From: Aralia elata
Lineage: Eukaryota > Streptophyta > Magnoliopsida > Apiales > Araliaceae
Assembly: GCA_034770075.1 (NCBI GenBank)
Contig: CM068379.1
Span: 43,407,130-43,471,129 of the forward strand
DNA: 64,000 nucleotides
Reading direction: 5' to 3'
The notes beneath the pieces were generated by a model. That model did no database searches. It was not told the origin of the DNA and was given only the letters and a program-made list of their open reading frames with translations. How positions within the stretch are numbered: the stretch's first letter is position 1; every line of letters begins with the position of its first letter. Positions 36,405 to 48,674 of this stretch are shown here, piece by piece. The translations under genes and the position numbers were made by a program.

Positions 36405-36794
36405 TGATGGGATAGGATGGTGGTTTAGTTGCTAGTACAGTCAGTCCCACCTTTTGTTGTATTAGGGACGTATGCATATTTGTATTGTGAAACATTTTAT
36501 TTGCTTTCTTGTTGGGGTAGTAGTCAAACCCCAACTTTTGTTGCCTTAGAGGATGGGTAGTATCATTCCCCACTTTTTGTTTTAGGGGATGTTTGGTAGG
36601 ACACAGTGGCACATTTATAGCAGTATGCCACAGGTTCCGTCTTGTAACAAACGGTGGTATATGAATATAAATGCAGATGTTTCACTTAAATCAATGTATT
36701 GATAGATATTTTATCTTTAATTGTTTATTTTAATAACATGTCATGTAAAATATAAAACTATAGGTAAAAGTCAGCGGATTTTCCTTATCCAAAC
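36405..36794 (+). other. Spacer between accessory gene and gag in element D
   Basis: Three diverged repeats of CCCCAACTTTTGTTGCCTTAG type start near 36447, 36528 and 36569. CTATAGGTAAAAGTCAG lies about 35 bases before the gag ATG. No open frame of note. Confidence 0.6.
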
Positions 36795-39700
36795 ATGCCG
36801 CCAAGGGGACGACCACGAAACCGACAGGTCGAAGAGTCAGAAAGTGAGGTTGGAGACCAAACCAACCCAATGAGAATGTTCGCGGAAATGCTGGCCGAGG
36901 CTATGCAATCCAGACCACCACCTGTAGGGACCCAAGCAGCAGCTGAGCCAGCGCATCATCTGGCAAACTTTAAAGATTTCAAATTGGTCGGACCGCCCGA
37001 GTTCAAGGGAACTCTTAACCCAATAGAAGCACAGACCTGGATAGAAGAGATAGAGAAGGTCTTTGAGGTGGCAAGGGTGGCAGAGGAACAGAAAACGAGT
37101 TTTGCTACCTTCATGTTAAAAGGCGAGGCAAACTACTGGTGGAAGGCCAACAGAGGCCGAGTGGAAGAAGACACTGTCACTTGGGATCGTTTTAAGGAAA
37201 TGTTCTTGGAAAATTACTTTCCAGAGAGCATGAAGCAGGAGATGGAGATCAAGTTCCTGGAACTAAAACAAGGGAACATGTCTGTGGCTGAGTACGCAGC
37301 TAAGTTTAATGAGTTGGCACGGTTTGTAGCTCACCAAGTCAGCTCCGAGGAAAGGAAAGCTCGTAGGTTTGAGCAAGGGTTGAAACCATGGTTATACCGT
37401 TCTGTTGCGGTATTAAAAATCAGAACATTTGCAGAACTGATGGAGAGGGCAATCATTGCAGAGGGTGGCAGCGAGGCCCTGGCCAAATACAACCAAGAGA
37501 AGAAGAAAGGACATGAGGGCCCGAAGGCAGGGAGCAGCGGGGGCAGCAACCCCAATAAACGCAAATGGAGTGAGAGCCAATCTTTCGGGAGCAATAAACC
37601 CGGAGGAAACCAGTCTGGAGGGGAAGCAAGGAAACCAGGCAGGTGCAATAATTGCGGCAAGAACCACACCGGGGAATGTATGAAGGGAAAGAGTGTTTGT
37701 TACCGGTGTGGGCAACCGGGGCACATGGCTCCCCAATGTCAGAATAAGCCAAAGGGGGGATGTTTTTCATGTGGAGCACTCGACCACCAAATGAGGGATT
37801 GTCCGAAGAAGAAAAACGACGCCGGGAGTGGCAACCGAAACAACAACAACAGTGGAAACAGCAACCGATTGAACTACGGGCCACCATCCAGTCAAGCCAA
37901 CAGGCCAACAGCCCGCACGTTCAACATGACTGTGCAGGATGCCATGGAATCCAAGGACGTGGTGTCAAGTATCATCCCAATCAATGATATAAATGCATAT
38001 GTGCTATTTGATTCGGGTGCTACTTGCTCTTTTGTTTCCGAAGAATTTGCTAGTCAGTTGAATTTACCTCGTGAAGAATTAGAACACCCTATGAACGTAG
38101 AAGTAGCAAACAAAGAAATTGTCCCTGTAGAACACATACATAGGAATTGTTGTGTTAAATTGCGAGGATTTAAGCTCAATGTGGATTTGATACCAATTCG
38201 GCTGGGAGAGTTTGATGTAATCCTGGGAATGGATTGGCTATCAACCCACGGAGCAGTTATTGATTGTAAGGAAAAGTGTGTACACCTGAAGACTCCTAAT
38301 AAGTCGAAGGTAGTGTTTTACGGCAGTAAGTCACCAAGACAATCTTGCTGTCTTACTATGATGCAAACGAGAAGATTACTTAAGAAAGGTTGCGTGTGTT
38401 ATTTGGCCTATGTGGTCGATACTCGTCAGGTCGGGGATGAGATGAGTCAAATACCAGTCGTGAGAGATTTCACCGATGTCTTTCCCGATGAACTTCCGGG
38501 ACTGCCGCCGGATAGGGAAACCGAGTTCGTTATCGATTTGGCACCGGGAACCGCACCAATATCGAAGCCGCCGTATCGAATGGCGCCTGTAGAGATGAAG
38601 GAGTTGATGGTGCAACTGCAGGAGCTGTTAGATAAAGGTTATATCAGACCGAGTGTGTCCCTGTGGGGAGCGCCAGTTCTGTTTGTAAAGAAGAAAGATG
38701 ATTCTATGCGACTTTGTATCGACTACCGGGAGTTGAACAAAGTTACGATTAAGAATAGGTATCCGCTTCCTAGAATCGACGATCTGTTTGATCAACTTAA
38801 GGGAGCGAAATACTTTTCAAAAATCGACTTAAGAACAGGCTATCATCAGCTGAAGGTGAGGCAAGAAGATATCCCGAAGACTGCATTTAGAACTCGTTAC
38901 GGGCACTTCGAGTTTCTGGTAATGTCTTTTGGATTGACGAATGCACCAGCAGCATTCATGGATATGATGAACAGAGTGTTCAAGCAGTACTTGGACAAGT
39001 TCATAGTTGTATTCATCGATGACATTCTGGTGTATTCAGGGACGGAGGAGGAGCATGCTGAACATTTGAAGATTGTATTAGAAGCTCTCAGGAAGGAGAG
39101 GTTGTACGCAAAATTTTCAAAGTGTGAGTTTTGGTTGCAGAGGGTACAATTTCTGGGTCACGTCATCGACAAAAATGGTGTTTCAGTGGACCCAGCAAAA
39201 GTGGAGGCAGTTATCAACTGGGAACAACCGAAGACCCCCACCGAAATCCGGAGTTTCTTGGGATTGGCAGGATACTATCGAAGATTCATACAGGATTTTT
39301 CAAAAATAGCATCGCCGTTGACCAATCTCACCAGGAAAACAGTCAAGTTTGTTTGGTCGGAGAAATGTGAGGAAAGTTTCATGGAGTTGAAAAAGAGACT
39401 TAGCCAAGCACCAGTGTTAACCTTACCGGACAACACTGGGGGTTTCGTAGTGTATAGCGATGCATCACACAAGGGTCTTGGCTGTGTACTGATGCAACAC
39501 GGAAAGGTCGTGGCGTACGCATCGCGTCAGCTGAAGGATTATGAGAAGGGTTATCCGACTCACGACCTGGAGTTAGCCGCGGTGGTGTTTGCCTTGAAGA
39601 TTTGGAGGCACTACCTATACGGGGAGAAGTGCGAGATATATACGGATCACAAAAGTCTGAAATATATCTTCACTCAAAAGGAGCTGAACATGAGGCAGCG

Positions 39701-41348
39701 CCGATGGTTAGAATTGATCAAGGACTACGACTGTGAAATTCTGTACCATCCGGGCAAAGCAAATGTAGTGGCTGATGCCTTAAGTAGGAAAGGCAAGGTG
39801 AAATTGATGCAGCTGACAGTCCAGGAGGAGTTGATACGGGACTTTGAACGTCTGGAGCTGGAAGTTAGGTATCCAATGGAGGTGGACGAAAAGATGTTCG
39901 CCGTGACGGTAGGTCCAACTCTACTGGATAAGATACAGGAGGCTCAAGAATTTGACGAGGAATGCATTGACATTAAGAAACAGTTATCGGAGGGAAAAGC
40001 CTCGAAGTATAAGGTTGACAGCACAGGATTGCTGAGATTCGAGGGGAGGGTCTGGATACCCTACGTACCAGACTTAAGGGAAGAGATTTTGCAGGAGGCC
40101 CATAATACAAGGTTTTCGGTACATCCAGGAAGCACCAAGATGTATCAAGATCTTCGTCAACATTATTGGTGGCCGCATTTGAAAGGGGAAGTTGCAGAGT
40201 TCGTTAGCCGGTGTTTGACCTGTCAACGGATCAAGGCTGAGCACCAACGGCCGAGCGGATTGTTGCAACCCTTGGAGATTCCAGAATGGAAGTGGGAGCA
40301 CATTACTATGGATTTTGTGGTAGGACTCCCGACAACTCAAAAGGGTCTAGACGCCATCTGGGTGATCGTAGATCGGTTGACCAAGTCTGCCCATTTTCTA
40401 CCGATCAAGATCAGGTACAAATTGGAACAGCTGGCGAAACTTTACGTAAAGGAAATAGTATCACGTCATGGAGTGCCGGTATCTATCGTGTCTGACAGAG
40501 ATCCGCGCTTCACGTCAAATTTTTGGAGAAGTCTACAGGAGAGACTGGGAACACAGTTAAGAATGAGTACGGCATATCATCCTCAGACTGATGGTCAAAG
40601 TAAGCGAACAATCCAGACCTTAGAGGATATGCTTCGGGCAGTTGTGATGGACTTAAGTGGCAGCTGGGACGATCACTTGCCGCTAGTAGAGTTCGCCTAC
40701 AATAATAGCTACCATGCTAGCATTGGTATGCCACCGTACGAAGCATTGTATGGAAGGAAGTGTCGAACACCGTTGTGTTGGGATGAAGTTGGTGAACGGA
40801 GATTGTTGGGACCAGAATTGGTACAACAAACCGTGGAAATTATTAAGGTAATAAGACAGCGGTTAGTAGCAGCTCAGGATCGCCAGAAGAAGTATGCCGA
40901 CTTACATCGTCAGAAATGAGACTTTGAAGTTGGTAGCTTTGTGTTTCTGAAGGTATCTCCCTGGAAAGGGAAGATCCGTTTTGGGAAAAAGGGCAAGTTG
41001 AGCCCTAGATTCATAGGACCGTTCGAGATTCTGAGGAGAATAGGCGAAGTGGCGTACGAGGTAGCATTACCTCCTGAACTTGAGCACATCCACAACGTGT
41101 TCCACGTATCAGTGTTGCGTCCGTATAAGCCAGATTACAAACATGTTATCTCCTATGAACCAATTCAAGTCGAAAGAGATTTATCGTACGAGGAGATTCC
41201 TGTTCAAATACTGGATAGAAAAGAGCAGAAGCTGAGGAATAAAATCATTCACTCGGTGAAAGTTCTCTAGAGAAATCACGCGGTAGAAGAGGCCACGTGG
41301 GAACTTGAAGAGAAGATGAGAGCAAACTATCCGCGATTGTTTGAGTAA
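36795..41348 (+). pseudogene. Gag-Pol polyprotein of element D, inactivated
   Basis: One frame of 1518 codons in the order gag, three zinc knuckles (CNNCGKNHTGEC, CYRCGQPGHMAPQC, CFSCGALDHQMRDC), protease LFDSGAT, RT with VFIDDILVYS, RNase H, integrase, GPF module and chromodomain. Three damaging changes are visible. The integrase catalytic Glu of GQSERT is Lys (AAG at 40602-40604). TGA replaces an Arg codon at 40917-40919, between the integrase core and the GPF module. TAG replaces Trp at 41268-41270 in the chromodomain. All are C-to-T or G-to-A transitions. The protein that would be made stops after the integrase core and should lack strand-transfer activity. The start MPPRGRP has one extra Pro relative to A and E. 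Confidence 0.93.
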
Positions 41349-41382
41349 CCTTAGATTGAAATTCCGAGGACGGAATTTTTAT

Positions 41383-41395
41383 AAGGGGGAGAGGA
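41383..41395 (+). other. Polypurine tract of element D
   Basis: AAGGGGGAGAGGA directly before the LTR start TGTAAAGTCC. Confidence 0.9.
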
Positions 41396-44340
41396 TGTAA
41401 AGTCCAGGAATTTTCAAAACATTGTATCAAATTATTTTGATAGATAAAATTCATTTTATATAATTTTATGAATTTAATTGGACTCCTGTAAGAATTTTTA
41501 ATTATAGGTCCAATAATTTTCTTTCATAAAAAGGGGTTCACTAATAGTCGGGATAAATTAGTAAGTTAACCCTAAGGATTTAAATTCAAGAAAATTGGGA
41601 AGAAAATTTATAAATGAATTCATTTCACTATTATCGGATTTAAATAATTCAAACAGGGAATTATTGTTGAAATGAAAACTTTAATTAATTAATCGAATTA
41701 GTTATTAATTTAAATATTAGAACATAAGGGTATCGATTTAATAGACCACATTTCCTTCATTTGGGCTGGACCCATTTTCCTTTTATTTTATTTGGGCCAA
41801 ATTTCCTTTTATTTCCTATTGGTCCACTTTTATTTAACTTCAGCCGGCCCAACTCCGAATTTGGCGAGCCCAATTCCCTTTCCTTCCGGGTCGACCCATT
41901 TTCCTATTTTTGCCGGGTTGGGTCCGTTTCTCTTAGGGTCATATATCTGTAGCCAAATTGGGGAAATGCTTTGACCGGTGAAACCAAATTGGGATAATCA
42001 AGAGCCGAGAAATCCTAAACCCTTAGACCAGCTGTGACAGAGCCAAGCAAAATCAACAACTGAGCAACGAAAGGAAAACCCAAGTCCTAGACTTAGCCCT
42101 CAATCAATCGAACCAAGACCCTCCATCAACCGGTAAGGGACGGGAAGAAGAAGGCGCCGGCGACACCCTGGGTATACCAGCGGAGAAAAGAGTGGAGCCA
42201 TGATTGACCGAGCAACAAGCGGCTAGGACCAACGGTCCCAGAAATCCGGCGACGCGACCGGTGACAGTGCGCATGGCTCGAGGACGGCCGGTGTCGTCAG
42301 CGGGCTGGATGGGTGCAATCGACGGCCACTCTTCTTCTACCGTGGGTTATTGACCAAGCAGGTAGGGTATTGCCCAATATTTGGGTAAAATTTTGCCTAT
42401 AAATTGAAGGTCCCAAACCCTAAACCTAGCTGCCAATTTCTACGAATCCAAATTAGAGGGAAAAAAGGGGAAATCAGAGAGAGCGAGAGAGCCAGGGGAG
42501 TCAATCGCCGGTGGTGGATGTCCAGCTGGGTTTTGTACTGTGGAAGAAGGAGAAGAACGGCAAGTCGGTCAATTTCAAGGTACAGAGTAGTTCAAGCAAC
42601 TGAATTAAGTTTCTAGTTCCCAAATTGTGATTGGGGATGTATTCGGATTGTACCTATGAAATGATTAGTATTTTTTTTGTGATTGTTGAATTACATGAGT
42701 ATTAGAATTTGTTCTTGGGTTGTTTTCACCATACTGGTTTGTGTTGGTTTATCCTGGTTGAGGATTCTGATATTGAATTATGTTTGTTATTGTTTGGTTT
42801 TAATCTGGGAAATCCGTATGGTTTTGTTCTTGTTGGGATGTATTGAATTGTTCCTTGGTATTGCTTGGGTTGTATTATTTTTTGATAGGAACTCTGATAT
42901 GAAGGAACCCTAAGAGGTTCTGGTCGCTTCACTTTTGGTTCTGTGAGTCGGCCAATACCAAATTTTAGGATACCCAGTGTGTGTTTGCTGAAATGCCTAA
43001 ACCAAAATTTTGTTTTCATTTTTGGTATCAACTATTCTGTCAGCAACATGGGTTATAATAAAATCAAGCATTCGTATTATTGTTATAATGTTTGGGCTGG
43101 CCACAAATGTTGAAATAAATGTTGTAGTTGGCTTGAAATAATTTGCAGGAGGTTGATATATCACTAGGGACTGTGATACATAAACTAAACTAATTGTGCT
43201 ACCTATGGCTCAAACTTTGGTTATTACATTGAAACTAATCCTGCACTTATAAATTGATTAGTTAATATACTAATAAATACAATTAATAAAGTAATTAATT
43301 ATTTTCAATAAATAAAATATTTAATTTTTATTATTAATATTAAATAATAAAGTTAATAAAATAATTATTTATTATTTAATAATAAATAATAAAGATAATA
43401 AATATTTAATTATTATTTAATAATAATAATAATTAAATATGAATAAAGTTAATAAAATAATTATTTATTATTTAATAATAAATAATAAATATTTAATTAT
43501 TATTTAATAATAATAATAATTAAATATGAATAAGGTTAATAAAATAATTATTTATTATTTATTAAATAATAAATAAAGATAATCAGCATTTAATAATTTT
43601 TTTTTATAATAAATAAAGTTAATAAATAATTATTTATTATTGTTCCAATAAATAATAAATAAAGGTAATAAATATTTAATTATTATTTAGTAATAATAAT
43701 AATTAAATATGAATAAAGTTAATAAAATAATTATTTATTAATAATTAGTAAATAAAGGTACTAAATATTTAATTATTATTTAATAATAATAATAATTAAG
43801 TATGAATAAAGTTGTTGAATAATAAGGATGAGAATTACTTAATCGTTGCTGAAATAATGATTAAGTATAAGGGGGATTAATAAGCTGATTTTTTATTTTG
43901 GTCCTTATTAAATAATGAGGATAAACACTTAAAGATTATTTTATTAATAGTATATAGTAATTAAGTGTAATTAAATAAGTAACCAACTATTAGTTAGTTG
44001 TCATTAAACCATGATGAATTTATTATTCTAATAATAAATAAAGATTGCTGACCCATATTTAGGGACAATAAGGGTAATAATCTGAACCCTCGAGAATAGT
44101 AATCATGATTAGCTAACAATTATTTTTAATAGCTAAAGATCATCAATAAATTTCTGTTTAGCTAATGTTAATTAGTAATTAAATATAGATGGTGAATTTT
44201 ACCTGTTGAGTAAAAGGTATAGTAAGAGGTGCCAATATACAACTGTTAATTGATAAATCGACTTTACCCGATGATAGGTCACTCGAGATCAATTAATTAA
44301 AGCTAAGATTTAAATTGTAGCTGAGCAAACAGGCAAGTTC
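41396..44340 (+). repeat. 3' LTR of element D, truncated by insertion of E
   Basis: Matches 31379-34325 and breaks off at CAAGTTC, where the 5' LTR continues CTAACCC. Element E starts at the next base. AGTTC (44336-44340) is the expected target duplication. Confidence 0.93.
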
Positions 44341-47300
44341 TGTGACGCCCCCAAATTCGGGTCTCCAAATACCCGGATCTGGTCATCACGATTCAATACA
44401 ACATTCACCTTTAACAACATATGATATCTAAAAGTGCGGAATATAATAAACATACATTGTTCATTACAAGGTGTCACTAGTCCCAGAATACGATTAACCT
44501 TAAACATTTACACAATCCATACCCTAAATAGCTAGCAGGGTTTAAATTACATCAGTAAATAACTAACACATGAATCTAAGGTCAGCTACAAGAAGTCTAT
44601 CATTTCATCTTTTCTTTCCCTTTATTCTTCCCTGACGTCTCGGGTTTAGCTGCAATGAAATCATGATATAGCAAGAATGAGCAACGAGTTTGCCCAGCAA
44701 GTTTAAAGTGCAACAATAAGGATATATCATGATGAAGGGATATAAAAAGGGATTTCAACAATAGAATAAATCAGAAGCAAGAACAATAAATGCTTTTAGA
44801 ACAATTGATAGTCAAATAGACTTTGAACGATAACTTCCAGAGGAGTCAATAGCTGGTTGACCCTCTGGTTACTGGCTACAGAATAACGTACTTGAGGGGA
44901 TCAGCCTCGCGTACCCTATGTATATGCATAACATTTAATTCTGCTATTTGTACCTTATATACGGTACGTGGGGTACTCCCCTATAAATAAAGGGGTGTTC
45001 ATACAGTCTAAGAATCCTTACCATTGATTGGTTCGGATAGCTTTTATAAATTTTCACAAAATTGTCTGACCGAACAAGGGTTCAGACTTAACCATGAATG
45101 GTTTATAGATTTCTGAATTTAAATATACGAATTCGAATGCACGATTGTCAATAAATATACAGATGTGGAATAATTTTAAAAGTAATTAGACCACTTAAAG
45201 CGTGCTCGGAAATAAGATTCAAGCTTAAAGAATAACTTGCAACAATATATACCTTTTTGCACGAATTAAAACAATGCATAAGGTTTAAAAGCTTGCTCAA
45301 TGCCAAAAATTGAGTGAGAAGAACTTGCAAAAATGAAAGAAGTTTAGGGTTAGGAACTTGCCTGTTTGCTCAGCTACAATTTAAATCTTAGCTTTAATTA
45401 ATTGATCTCGAGTGACCTATCATCGGGTAAAGTCGATTTATCAATTAACAGTTGTATATTGGCACCTCTTACTATGCCTTTTGCTCAACAGGTAAAATTC
45501 ATCATCTATATTTAATTACTAATTGACATTAGCTAAACAGAAATTTATTAATGACCTTTAGCTATTAGATAATAATTAATCATGATCACTATCATTCGAA
45601 TACTCAATTTATTACCTTTAATTGTATCTAGGTATGGTTTAATAAATTTATTTTGGTTTAAAGACAACAGAAAACCGTTGATCAATTATTTAGTTGATCC
45701 ACTCTTAATCACTATTTACCTTAGGGGTAATTTAGTAATCATTAACCTTGTCTCTTATTCAACATTGATTTAATACTTGACACACTTAATATATTTAATT
45801 AATCATTAAGTGTTTATAATCACTATTTATTAAGGGCCACAGTTAACTAATGAACTTATAAATCTCCCTTATACTTAATCATTATTTCATTAATGATTAA
45901 GTAGTTAATTTCCTTCTTATTCAATAACTTTATTCATACTTAGTTATTATTATTAAATAATAATCAAATACTTAGTACCTTTATTTACTATTTATTAATA
46001 AATAATAAACAATTATTTTATTAACTTTATTCATATTTAATTATTATTATTAAATAATAATTAAATATTTATTATCTTTATTTATAAATTTATTGTATTA
46101 ACTTTATTCATATTTAATTATTATTATTATTAAATAATAATTAAATATTTATTATCTTTATTTATTATTTATTAACAAATAATAAATAATTATTTTATTA
46201 ACTTTATTCATATTTAATTATTATTATTATTAAATAATAATTAAATATTTATTATCTTTATTTATTATTTATTAATAAATAATAAATAATTATTTTATTA
46301 ACTTTATTCATATTTAATTATTATTATTATTAAATAATAATTAAATATTTATTATCTTTATTTATTATTTATTAATAAATAATAAATAATTATTTTATTA
46401 ACTTTATTCATATTTAATTATTATTATTATTAAATAATAATTAAATATTTATTATCTTTATTTATTATTTATTAATAAATAATAAATAATTATTTTATTA
46501 ACTTTATTCATATTTAATTATTATTATTATTAAATAATAATTAAATATTTATTATCTTTATTTATTATTTATTAATAAATAATAAATAATTATTTTATTA
46601 ACTTTATTCATATTTAATTATTATTATTATTATTAAATAATAATTAAATATTTATTATCTTTATTTATTATTTATTAATAAATAATAAATAATTATTTTA
46701 TTAACTTTAGTAATATTTAATTATTATTATTATTATTAAATAATAATTAAATATTTATTCATATTTAATTGTTATAATAATTAAACATTTATTATCTTAT
46801 TTACTATATAATAAGAATTATCATATTAACTTTATTTTAATTATCTTTTAACATTAGTTAAATAATAATTAAATAATTACTTTATTCACCTTATTCGTGG
46901 CTATCATAGCCAATTTTTATTATGCAGTTATGACTTAAAAACTTTCTTAGTGACACAGCTTATTCAAGTTTCTGGACTGAAATCATAGCCCAACTTGGCT
47001 CATTCAGTCATCACACCAAACAGGGGGTGGGCATATAGGAACTCAATTTAAGCCTAACTACTGTTCCTAATTGAGCTGCCAGAAACATATCCCAGATGGA
47101 AAGGAAACAGCTCAACCCAAGCATTTTAATACACACTCCAATACAGTGTACATCAACCCATATCACAGCCCTTTTTAGACATTACAAAAACCATCTAATG
47201 AGCACTCTTAAGACTAGACACTGGCCTAATCTCAGTGCTTCATCACGTTACCAGAACCCTATGGTTTTTATTTGCACAAAACAAAATTCCCAGTCAAGAA

Positions 47301-48627
47301 CAACACAAGCAAATAATTCAGAGGAAAAGAAGAAGAGTGTAACCCAATATAAAACAACACAATATCCATTTTCCAAATCAAAACCAACCACAACAAAAGA
47401 AGTCTAATTCGAGTTTCTTAATTGAATGAACCAACACAATACCAGGTCTTTAAAAATATTATAATCCAACATCTGAATTACATACCAAAACAACTACAAT
47501 AATATACAGAGTATAACCTAAATCCAAACAACTATGACAGTCAGTGACCCCTTTTTGTACCTTGGGTTCGATCGATTGGCGGCCCTCCTTCTTCGCCCAA
47601 AATATCTGATTACGCCGGACATCCACCGTCGATGGTTCCCTTGATCCCTCCCCTTTGCTGCGACTACCTTCTCTTTGAAAATATTTAACAGCTTCGTGTA
47701 GGGTTTGGGGAAAAAGGTTTCAATTTGTAGGAGAAACTTTACCCAACTTACTGGGTAATGCCCTAGCCAGTCAAGTTAGTGACCGACGGTAGGAGGTGTG
47801 GGCCTATGGCCGCCTGCAGACCCTCACAACCCCCCTCTAAGCCGTCCAATCGCCTCGGTTGATGCTCCTTGATTTAGCCCCTTGGTCCGACCGATTGGCG
47901 CTCGGTTGCCCACCTCGAATCCTCGATTAATCTACCGGTCGTCGAGTCCCTCTCTCAGCCCAACAGCCGGTCTCTACACGCTTTTGCCGGCGCACAGCTT
48001 GGTGTGACCTCCTCCCCTGCACCTGTCTTATTTTCGCCTGACTGATTAAGGGGCTTGGGGGCTTGATAGCTAGGTGAGATGAAATTTGAGGGTTTGGGGA
48101 TTTTGGGTTCGGTCAGTCTCAACATATCTCCCCGATTGAATTTCTTTTCCCCTAATTTGGTGACTGGTTATCATCACACCCAAACCCCCATGGGTCAACC
48201 CGACTGGTAGGAAAATAAGGAATGGAGTTGGGCCGGTTATTTAAAGTACAAATGGCCCAAATCGCAAAGAGTAACAAGAAATTGGATTTGGCCCAATAAA
48301 ATAAAAGGAACATGGGTCCATTAAATTAACACCCTTATGTCCTAATATTTAAATTAATAATTAATTCAATAAATTAATTATTTGAACATTTGTTTCAGCA
48401 AAAATTTCTCTTTCGAAATATTTAAATCCGATAATTATAGAATAAAATTATTTATTAATTTTCTTCAAAATTTTCTTGTACTTAAATATTAGGATAAATT
48501 TATAAATTTGAATAATACTACTTACATGGATCCAAATTAAATGTATAAAATTTATAAAATTATATAAAATGAGTTTTATTTATAAAATAAATTTGATACA
48601 ATGTTTCAAAATTTTCCGGACATTACA
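44341..48627 (-). repeat. 3' LTR of element E1 (4287 bp)
   Basis: TG...CA ends, next to the polypurine tract on the right and D's LTR on the left. It is about 300 bp longer than the LTRs of A and D because of its 100-bp tandem array. A copy of exon 1 lies at 47561-47622. Confidence 0.94.
46021..46760. repeat. 100-bp AT-rich tandem array with palindromes (LTR of E)
   Basis: ACTTTATTCATATTTAATTA recurs at 46101, 46201, 46301, 46401, 46501 and 46601, exactly 100 bp apart, with a variant at about 46703. Each unit holds a perfect palindrome of about 30 bp (for example 46258-46289) and a second inverted repeat with 15-bp arms (TATTTAATTATTATT). Confidence 0.92.
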
Positions 48628-48640
48628 TCCTCTCCCCCTT
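48628..48640 (-). other. Polypurine tract of element E1
   Basis: AAGGGGGAGAGGA on the minus strand, next to the LTR start TGTAATGTCC. Confidence 0.9.
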
Positions 48641-48674
48641 ATAAAAATTCCGTCCTCGGAATTTTAATCCAAGA

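Larger units (their letters stand above)
31379..44340 (+). mobile_element. Ty3/gypsy chromovirus element D, 3' LTR interrupted by E
   Basis: The element is on the plus strand: 5' LTR 31379-35344, PBS, accessory gene, gag-pol, polypurine tract, and 3' LTR from 41396, cut at 44340 by element E. About 1.02 kb of the 3' LTR should resume beyond the right window edge. It is the same family as A and E. LTR copies differ at about nine places over 2.95 kb by eye, so it is young, yet its polyprotein has three damaging changes. Confidence 0.95.

Noticed and set aside
37331..37908. Open frames antisense to gag (several, in all four copies)
   Set aside because: Shadows of the gag and zinc-knuckle coding region with no independent conservation.
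47096..47407. 103-codon plus-strand frame in the left LTR of E, repeated at 57480-57791
   Set aside because: It is antisense to the element, is repeated only because the LTR is repeated, and has no counterpart in A or D. No motif is visible.
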